From assembly GCA_945866505.1 (NCBI GenBank), contig CAMBHH010000121.1, positions 1-10,252 on the forward strand: 10,252 bases of DNA. Direction: 5' to 3'. The notes beneath the pieces are model-generated. The model had not been told where the DNA came from and made no database searches. It saw only the letters and a list, made by a program, of their open reading frames with translations. Made by a program: the position numbers and the translations under genes. The stretch is from Flavobacterium psychrophilum. Lineage in GTDB: Bacteria; Bacteroidota; Bacteroidia; Flavobacteriales; Flavobacteriaceae. Of the stretch, positions 6,443 to 10,252 are shown in pieces (the first letter of the stretch is position 1; each line of letters opens with the position of its first letter).

Positions 6443-7090
6443 TTAATTTTTATTTTCCAGTAAAGGAACAAATTTAAAATCCCCAAATTCGTGTTTTTCG
6501 AATTGAGTTTCATTTTTTCGGATGAGCAATGTCATAATTTGTTTTTCTTCGCCAAGCGGAATCACTAGCCTTCCTCCTATTTTTAGTTGTGCCATCAACG
6601 GTTGTGGAATTATTGGCGCTCCAGCCGTAACGATAATGCTATCAAAAGGAGCGTGATTAGGTAAACCTTTATAACCGTCTCCAAAAGACAGATGTTTTGG
6701 ACGGATTCCAATTTCTAATTTTGGCAATAAAGCCGAGGTTTGTTTGAATAATTCGTTTTGCCGTTCGATACTATAAACTTTGGCTCCTAGCAAACACAAA
6801 ACGGCGGTTTGATATCCAGAACCCGTTCCTATTTCGAGGATTTTTTGGTCTTTCTTGACTTCTAATAACTGACTTTGAAATGCCACCGTATAAGGTTGCG
6901 AGATAGTTTGACCAGCACCAATAGGAAATGCTTTGTCTTGGTAAGCGTAATCGGAAAAACTAGAATTCAAAAAAAGATGTCGTGGTATTTTACTAATAGC
7001 TTCCAAAACAGCTTTGTCAGTAATTCCTTTTTCTTTCAAAAGAGTTACTAATTGATTACGAAGTCCTTGATGTTTGGCAGTATCTTTCAA
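6443..7090 (-). CDS. pcm: Protein-L-isoaspartate O-methyltransferase
   Basis: SAM-dependent repair enzyme that methylates L-isoaspartyl residues of aged proteins. From the chosen start the protein is 215 residues, the usual length. Landmarks: KDTAKHQGLRNQLV (2-15), QTISQPYTVA (61-70, substrate loop), EIGTGSGYQ (86-94, SAM motif I), YSIER (106-110), DGYKGLP (138-144), IIVTAGAP (152-159) and GGRLVIPLG (172-180). No ATG exists anywhere near the 5' end in this frame. The frame stays open to a TTG at 7150, but the extra 20 residues (LDFWNFKVYFYRNKS...) do not look like the family. The TTG at 7090, right before KDTAKHQG, best fits the usual N-terminus. No consensus promoter was found upstream. The gene converges on the Fic gene with a 40-nt gap and no clear shared terminator. 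Confidence 0.93.
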   Translation of the reverse strand: MKDTAKHQGLRNQLVTLLKEKGITDKAVLEAISKIPRHLFLNSSFSDYAYQDKAFPIGAGQTISQPYTVAFQSQLLEVKKDQKILEIGTGSGYQTAVLCLLGAKVYSIERQNELFKQTSALLPKLEIGIRPKHLSFGDGYKGLPNHAPFDSIIVTAGAPIIPQPLMAQLKIGGRLVIPLGEEKQIMTLLIRKNETQFEKHEFGDFKFVPLLENKN

Positions 7091-7156
7091 AATTTGGAGC
7101 GATTTATTTCGGTAAAAATAAACTTTAAAATTCCAAAAATCAAGCAACAATTTCCA

Positions 7157-7177
7157 AAACTTTAAACTTCAAACTTT
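7157..7177. repeat. Three tandem 7-nt units AAACTTN
   Basis: AAACTTT, AAACTTC and AAACTTT follow one another without gaps at 7157-7163, 7164-7170 and 7171-7177, between the divergent pcm and oxidoreductase genes. The last copy overlaps the place where the -33 box of the oxidoreductase promoter should be. It may be a binding site or a chance short tandem repeat. Confidence 0.5.
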
Positions 7178-7206
7178 AGACAATAAGCAAATAAATTATA
7201 CATTTG
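7175..7206 (+). promoter_or_regulatory. Promoter of the Gfo/Idh/MocA gene
   Basis: TACATTTG at 7199-7206 is a full match to the -7 consensus, 16 nt before the ATG at 7223. Twenty nucleotides upstream lies TTTA (7175-7178) in place of TTTG, a degenerate -33 box at the right distance. Confidence 0.65.
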
Positions 7207-7222
7207 TTAAAAATCATTTTTT

Positions 7223-8188
7223 ATGTTAAAAGTAGGCGTTTTAGGTGCTGGGCATCTTGGAAAAATACATTTAAGATTATTACAACAATCTGAAAAATAT
7301 GAATTAGTTGGTTTTTATGACGAAAACCAAGAAAATGCGGAGAAAGTTTCCAAGGAATTTGGCTATAAAAAATTCTCTACGATCGCTACTTTAATGCACG
7401 CCGTAGATGTTATCGATATTGTAACGCCCACACTTTCTCACTTCAAATGTGCCAAAGTCTCCATCAAATCGGGTAAACACGTTTTCATTGAAAAACCCAT
7501 TTCAAATAACGTTGCTGAAGCCGAAGAAATTATCGCTTTAGCCGAAGCATACAAGGTCAAAGGTCAAGTAGGTCACGTCGAAAGATTCAATCCTGCGTTC
7601 AAAGCGACCAAAAATATGATTGAAAACCCAATGTTTATTGAAACCCATCGTTTGGCTGAATTCAATCCTCGTGGCACTGATGTCCCCGTGGTTCTCGACT
7701 TAATGATTCACGATATTGATGTGATTTTGAGCGTAGTGAAATCGAAAGTGAAAGAAATTCACGCGAGTGGAGTTTCTGTAATTAGTGAAACTCCAGATAT
7801 TGCCAATGCTCGACTTGAGTTCGAAAATGGTTGTGTAGCCAATTTAACAGCGAGCCGAATTTCAATGAAAAATATGCGCAAAACACGTTTCTTCCAGAAA
7901 GACGCTTATATTTCTGTTGATTTTTTGGAGAAAAAATGTGAGGTTGTAAAAATGAAAGACGCTCCCGAAGTTCCTGGAGATTTCGATATTATTTTACAAA
8001 ATGCCGAAGGCGTAAAAAAACAAATCTACTTTTCGAATCCCGATGTGGAGCAAAACAATGCCATTCTAGACGAATTAGAATCCTTTGCAGATGCCATCAA
8101 TAACGATACTACTCCAGTGGTAACATTGGAACAAGCTACAGAAGCATTGCGGGTTGCTTACCGCATTATTGATTGTTTCAAGAAGTAA
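7223..8188 (+). CDS. Gfo/Idh/MocA-family NAD(P)-dependent oxidoreductase
   Basis: Cytosolic dehydrogenase with an N-terminal Rossmann domain and a C-terminal alpha/beta catalytic domain. GVLGAGHLGKIH (5-16) supplies the GxGxxG nucleotide loop, EKPIS (90-94) is the family signature carrying the conserved lysine, and QVGHVERFNPAF (115-126) plus VVLDLMIHDID (156-166, H163) form the active-site segment. The GHVERFNPA and VLDLMIHDID pattern resembles members related to UDP-GlcNAc 3-dehydrogenase-type enzymes found near lipid A genes in other bacteria. No such genes are in this window, so the substrate is unknown. At 321 residues it has the normal length. Start is set by MLKVGVLGAG and the promoter 16 nt upstream. 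A weak terminator follows. Confidence 0.9.
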   Translation: MLKVGVLGAGHLGKIHLRLLQQSEKYELVGFYDENQENAEKVSKEFGYKKFSTIATLMHAVDVIDIVTPTLSHFKCAKVSIKSGKHVFIEKPISNNVAEAEEIIALAEAYKVKGQVGHVERFNPAFKATKNMIENPMFIETHRLAEFNPRGTDVPVVLDLMIHDIDVILSVVKSKVKEIHASGVSVISETPDIANARLEFENGCVANLTASRISMKNMRKTRFFQKDAYISVDFLEKKCEVVKMKDAPEVPGDFDIILQNAEGVKKQIYFSNPDVEQNNAILDELESFADAINNDTTPVVTLEQATEALRVAYRIIDCFKK

Positions 8189-8198
8189 ATTTTGTTTC

Positions 8199-8220
8199 AA
8201 AATTATCCCAATAATTTTTT
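8199..8220 (+). terminator. Weak A/T-only terminator candidate after the oxidoreductase gene
   Basis: AAAATTAT (8199-8206) and ATAATTTT (8211-8218) form a perfect 8-bp stem with loop CCCA, ending in a T-run to 8220, 11 nt after the stop codon. The absence of G-C pairs makes the stem weak. Confidence 0.45.
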
Positions 8221-8227
8221 AAGCATC

Positions 8228-8242
8228 AATTCAATTTGAATT
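8228..8242. repeat. Perfect 7-bp inverted repeat upstream of the putative nuclease gene
   Basis: AATTCAA (8228-8234) and TTGAATT (8236-8242) flank a single T, ending 19 nt before the ATG at 8262. The size and position suit an operator for a dimeric regulator. No exact TAnnTTTG box is present here; the nearest is TCAATTTG (8231-8238), one mismatch, lying inside the repeat. A/T-rich composition makes chance palindromes fairly likely. Confidence 0.4.
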
Positions 8243-8261
8243 CAAAACAAATTTTAAAATT

Positions 8262-8873
8262 ATGGATTTATTACGAGTTGAAACTGAATTGAAAAAACGA
8301 TTGGCTTATCCCTACAAATGGGGACGAAAACAGTCCGACGATTGGGATGCAAAAAGCAGTTTTATTTACACCACATATTCTTTTGAAAAATTATTAGAAA
8401 AAATAGCTTCCTTTGATGAAGAAGTTCGCAATTATGCTTTGAATAGATGGTATAATTTTTGGTCAGCCGAAGCCGTTGAAAACCTGTTTTCTTTACAAGA
8501 AAAAGTAACACCCAACATCAATAAATTCGATAAATTAATTGATTTTACTATAAATACAACTTGTTTTGACCATAAAACTACAGTTTTTCCAACTGGTTTT
8601 AACCAAACCGTAGCTTACGCAAAAATTAATCCTGCCGAATTGATTCAATGGCTGTATTTGAACCAAAGTCAGGAAAGCCGAAAGCATTTGAAAAACAGAT
8701 TATTCGTCGTTTTGGTCGAAAAAAACAAGGAGCATTGGAAACTAAAAGCAGAAATTAAATTGTTGAAATCTGCGATTGATACGTATGTCGAAAATTTTGA
8801 TTCCGAGAATTTATTCCAACTCCATCTAGAAAATAACACCATTTTATCCGACCTGATTTGGGTTGAAAATTAA
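8262..8873 (+). CDS. Unrecognised protein paired with a DNA methyltransferase; candidate restriction endonuclease
   Basis: I do not recognise the family. The 203-residue protein has no signal peptide or membrane segment and is rich in Lys, Glu, Asn and aromatic residues. Blocks that look conserved in character are YPYKWGRKQSDDWD (16-29), ALNRWYNFWSAEAVE (59-73), IDFTINTTCFDHKTTVFPTGF (93-113), LIQWLYLNQS (127-136), NRLFVVL (145-151) and HWKLKAEIKLLKSAI (158-172). D94 with D103-x-K105 followed by TT resembles a PD-(D/E)XK active site, where EcoRV has DIKTT; the 9-residue spacing is near that of PvuII. Its ATG lies 73 nt after the oxidoreductase stop, and the next gene, an adenine methyltransferase, starts 6 nt after its stop. 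Nuclease function is an inference from this motif and the pairing. It could instead be a regulator or a specificity partner. Confidence 0.8.
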   Translation: MDLLRVETELKKRLAYPYKWGRKQSDDWDAKSSFIYTTYSFEKLLEKIASFDEEVRNYALNRWYNFWSAEAVENLFSLQEKVTPNINKFDKLIDFTINTTCFDHKTTVFPTGFNQTVAYAKINPAELIQWLYLNQSQESRKHLKNRLFVVLVEKNKEHWKLKAEIKLLKSAIDTYVENFDSENLFQLHLENNTILSDLIWVEN

Positions 8874-8879
8874 TACTTT

Positions 8880-9878
8880 ATGAACTACATCGGCTCTAAG
8901 CTAAAGTTATCTTCCTTTATCCAAACTGCTGTAAATTCAGTCGTTGGAGAAGATTTGTCGCAAAAGACTTTTTGTGATTTATTTGCCGGAACCGGAATTG
9001 TGGGAAGGACTTTTAAACCCAATGTAAAAAAAGTCATCAGCAATGATTTGGAATATTACAGCTATGTTTTGAACAAAAATTATATTGAAAATCACGAAAC
9101 ACTAGATTTTCATTCAACCATCGAAGAGCTTAATCAACTCAACGGAATTGAAGGTTTTATTTTCAATGAATATTCCGAAAACGGAGCGAAGGAAAGACTT
9201 TATTTCTCTGAAGAAAACGGCAAAAAAATAGATGCTATTCGGCAACAAATAGAAAATTGGAAAATAGATAAAATCATAAATTCAAAAACCTATTATTTCC
9301 TTTTAGCTTCCTTATTAGAGAGCGCTGATAAAGTAGCGAATACGGCTTCGGTTTATGGTGCTTATTTAAAAAAAATTAAGAAATCGGCACAGAAAAACCT
9401 TGTTTTGGAACCCGCCATTTTCTCTATAAACGACAACGAACACGAGGTTTTCAACGAAGATAGTAATCTTTTAATAAAGAAAATTGAAGGAGATATTTTG
9501 TATTTGGATCCACCATATAATGCTCGTCAATATGGTTCAAATTATCATTTATTGAATACAATAGCAAAATACGACACCTTTATTCCAAAGGGGAAAACAG
9601 GTCTGAGAGAGTATAATCGTTCTGATTATTGCAGCAAAACAAATGTTAGAAAATCCTTTGAAGAGTTGATAAAAAATGTTAATTTCAACTATACTTTTTT
9701 GAGTTACAACAACGAAGGTTTAATGTCCGAAGAGGAAATTAGAACTATTATGTCGAAATACGGAAAATATGATTTGGTAACCACCAATTACCAACGTTTT
9801 AAAGCCGACAAAACCGAAAATAGAATTCACACAGCAAACAGTACGACTGAATTTTTGCACATTTTAGAAAAGAATTAA
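8880..9878 (+). CDS. D12-class N6-adenine DNA methyltransferase
   Basis: Transfers methyl from SAM to adenine N6 in a specific DNA sequence. Motif order is that of the alpha (Dam/D12-like) class: MNYIGSKLKLSSFI (1-14, motif X with YIGSK), DLFAGTGIVG (33-42, motif I), NDLEYYSYVLN (55-65, motif II), a variable target-recognition stretch, then LYLDPPYNARQYGSNYHLL (207-225) containing the catalytic DPPY (210-213), and LSYNNEGLMSEEEI (274-287). The 332-residue length and the MNYIGSK/DLFAGTG/DPPYN combination fit Type II or orphan MethyltransfD12 enzymes; the recognition sequence cannot be read from the protein. All key residues are present, so it should be active. It lies 6 nt behind the 203-residue gene and is surely co-transcribed with it. 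Base usage does not differ visibly from neighbours. Confidence 0.92.
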   Translation: MNYIGSKLKLSSFIQTAVNSVVGEDLSQKTFCDLFAGTGIVGRTFKPNVKKVISNDLEYYSYVLNKNYIENHETLDFHSTIEELNQLNGIEGFIFNEYSENGAKERLYFSEENGKKIDAIRQQIENWKIDKIINSKTYYFLLASLLESADKVANTASVYGAYLKKIKKSAQKNLVLEPAIFSINDNEHEVFNEDSNLLIKKIEGDILYLDPPYNARQYGSNYHLLNTIAKYDTFIPKGKTGLREYNRSDYCSKTNVRKSFEELIKNVNFNYTFLSYNNEGLMSEEEIRTIMSKYGKYDLVTTNYQRFKADKTENRIHTANSTTEFLHILEKN

Positions 9879-9884
9879 TTAAAA

Positions 9885-9905
9885 TCCTATTTACCTCTAA
9901 TAGGA
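9885..9905 (+). terminator. Stem-loop after the methyltransferase gene
   Basis: TCCTATT (9885-9891) pairs with AATAGGA (9899-9905) around a 7-nt loop. After one mismatch, AAA (9881-9883) pairs with TTT (9907-9909). It lies right after the methyltransferase stop, but the following T-tract is only three bases, so it is at best a weak terminator. Confidence 0.45.
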
Positions 9906-9909
9906 ATTT

Positions 9910-9930
9910 CCCCTTTGGGGGTTAGGGGGC
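9910..9930. repeat. G/C-rich hairpin block CCCC-TTT-GGGGG plus second G-run
   Basis: CCCC (9910-9913), TTT and GGGGG (9917-9921) make a 4-bp all-G-C hairpin, followed by TTA and a second GGGGG (9925-9929). This is by far the most G/C-rich spot in an A/T-rich window, placed 6 nt before the next start codon. Its form recalls short dispersed intergenic repeats of Flavobacteriaceae, but only one copy is visible here. Confidence 0.5.
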
Positions 9931-9935
9931 TTAAT

Positions 9936-10252
9936 ATGAAAATAATAGCCGTAATCGGAGCAGGAACAATGGGCAACGGAATTGCACATACTTTTGCACA
10001 AAGTGGTTGTACCGTAAAATTAATCGATGTTTCCGAAAAATCATTAGATAAAGGAATGGCAACTATTTTTGCCAATTTAGACCGAATGGTGACCAAAGGA
10101 ACGATAACCGAAGAAGAAAAATTCAAAACCATCAACAATATCATCACGTATACAGACATCAAAGATGGCGTTGTAGGCGTTGATTTAGTTGTTGAAGCTG
10201 CTTCTGAAAACGTAGAATTAAAACTAAATATTTTCAAGCAATTGAATGAAGT
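9936..10252 (+). CDS. 3-hydroxybutyryl-CoA dehydrogenase, N-terminal 105 residues (runs off right edge)
   Basis: NAD-dependent 3-hydroxyacyl-CoA dehydrogenase that oxidises 3-hydroxybutyryl-CoA to acetoacetyl-CoA, or the reverse, in short-chain fatty acid metabolism. The visible part is the N-terminal Rossmann domain: MKIIAVIGAGTMGNGIAHTF with GAGTMG at 8-13, LIDVSE (29-34, D31 expected to hold the NAD ribose), a helical arm with LDRMVTKGTITEEE (48-61), and VDLVVEAASEN (82-92), which matches the family's conserved VIEA..E block. The frame is open to the window end; the catalytic His-Glu pair and C-terminal domain lie outside. ATG 9936 fits the family N-terminus. A GGGGG run 6 nt upstream could mimic a Shine-Dalgarno sequence, although flavobacteria rarely rely on one. 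Confidence 0.93.
   Translation, partial: MKIIAVIGAGTMGNGIAHTFAQSGCTVKLIDVSEKSLDKGMATIFANLDRMVTKGTITEEEKFKTINNIITYTDIKDGVVGVDLVVEAASENVELKLNIFKQLNE

Noticed and set aside
9887..10237. Minus-strand 116-residue open frame opposite the dehydrogenase
   Set aside because: It is antisense to a clear 3-hydroxybutyryl-CoA dehydrogenase N-terminus and is Ser/Thr/Pro-rich in the manner of shadow frames.

Overview
The window reads as chromosomal DNA of a member of the Flavobacteriaceae, most likely Flavobacterium or a close relative. Base composition is strongly A/T-rich. Several genes are preceded by the Bacteroidota promoter signature (TAnnTTTG at -7, in two cases with TTTG exactly 20 nt further upstream). 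The recognisable proteins (ThrRS, SmpB, Pcm, a VF530-type protein, a DUF3575-type barrel) all have a flavobacterial look. No rRNA, tRNA, CRISPR array, insertion sequence or integrase was found.

Layout. Positions 1-1202 (minus) hold the first 400 residues of threonyl-tRNA synthetase, running off the left edge, with its own promoter. A gene-poor, very A/T-rich gap of about 510 bases follows. Positions 1716-3125 (plus) carry a tightly spaced pair: a LacX-type aldose 1-epimerase and a RimJ/RimL-like GNAT acetyltransferase. Next is a small exported beta-barrel-like protein of the DUF3575 type. Its signal peptide is split from the body by a one-base shift in a homopolymer run, and its stop codon overlaps that of a convergent VF530/DUF2132-type gene (minus). 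That gene is divergent from smpB, and the promoters of both sit so close to their start codons that both messages look leaderless or nearly so. After smpB come a lipoprotein with a Gly/Tyr-rich insert, a good intrinsic terminator, and an HTH-Fic fusion protein (class II Fic with internal inhibitory motif).

The right half has a convergent protein-L-isoaspartate methyltransferase gene (pcm, minus, apparently TTG-started) and a Gfo/Idh/MocA-family oxidoreductase (plus). A two-gene unit follows: a 203-residue protein of unrecognised family, then, 6 nt later, a D12-class N6-adenine DNA methyltransferase. I infer that this pair is a compact Type II-like restriction-modification system, because the first protein carries a plausible PD-(D/E)XK-like D...DxK cluster followed by TT. 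The window ends in the N-terminal third of a 3-hydroxybutyryl-CoA dehydrogenase, separated from the methyltransferase by two stem-loops, one of them an unusually G/C-rich block.

Most of the region is core housekeeping (translation, ribosome rescue, protein repair, metabolism). The HTH-Fic gene and the methyltransferase pair are the accessory elements. Strong points are the protein family calls. Weaker points are the exact starts of the DUF3575, Fic and pcm genes, the promoters lacking a -33 box, and the nuclease assignment.
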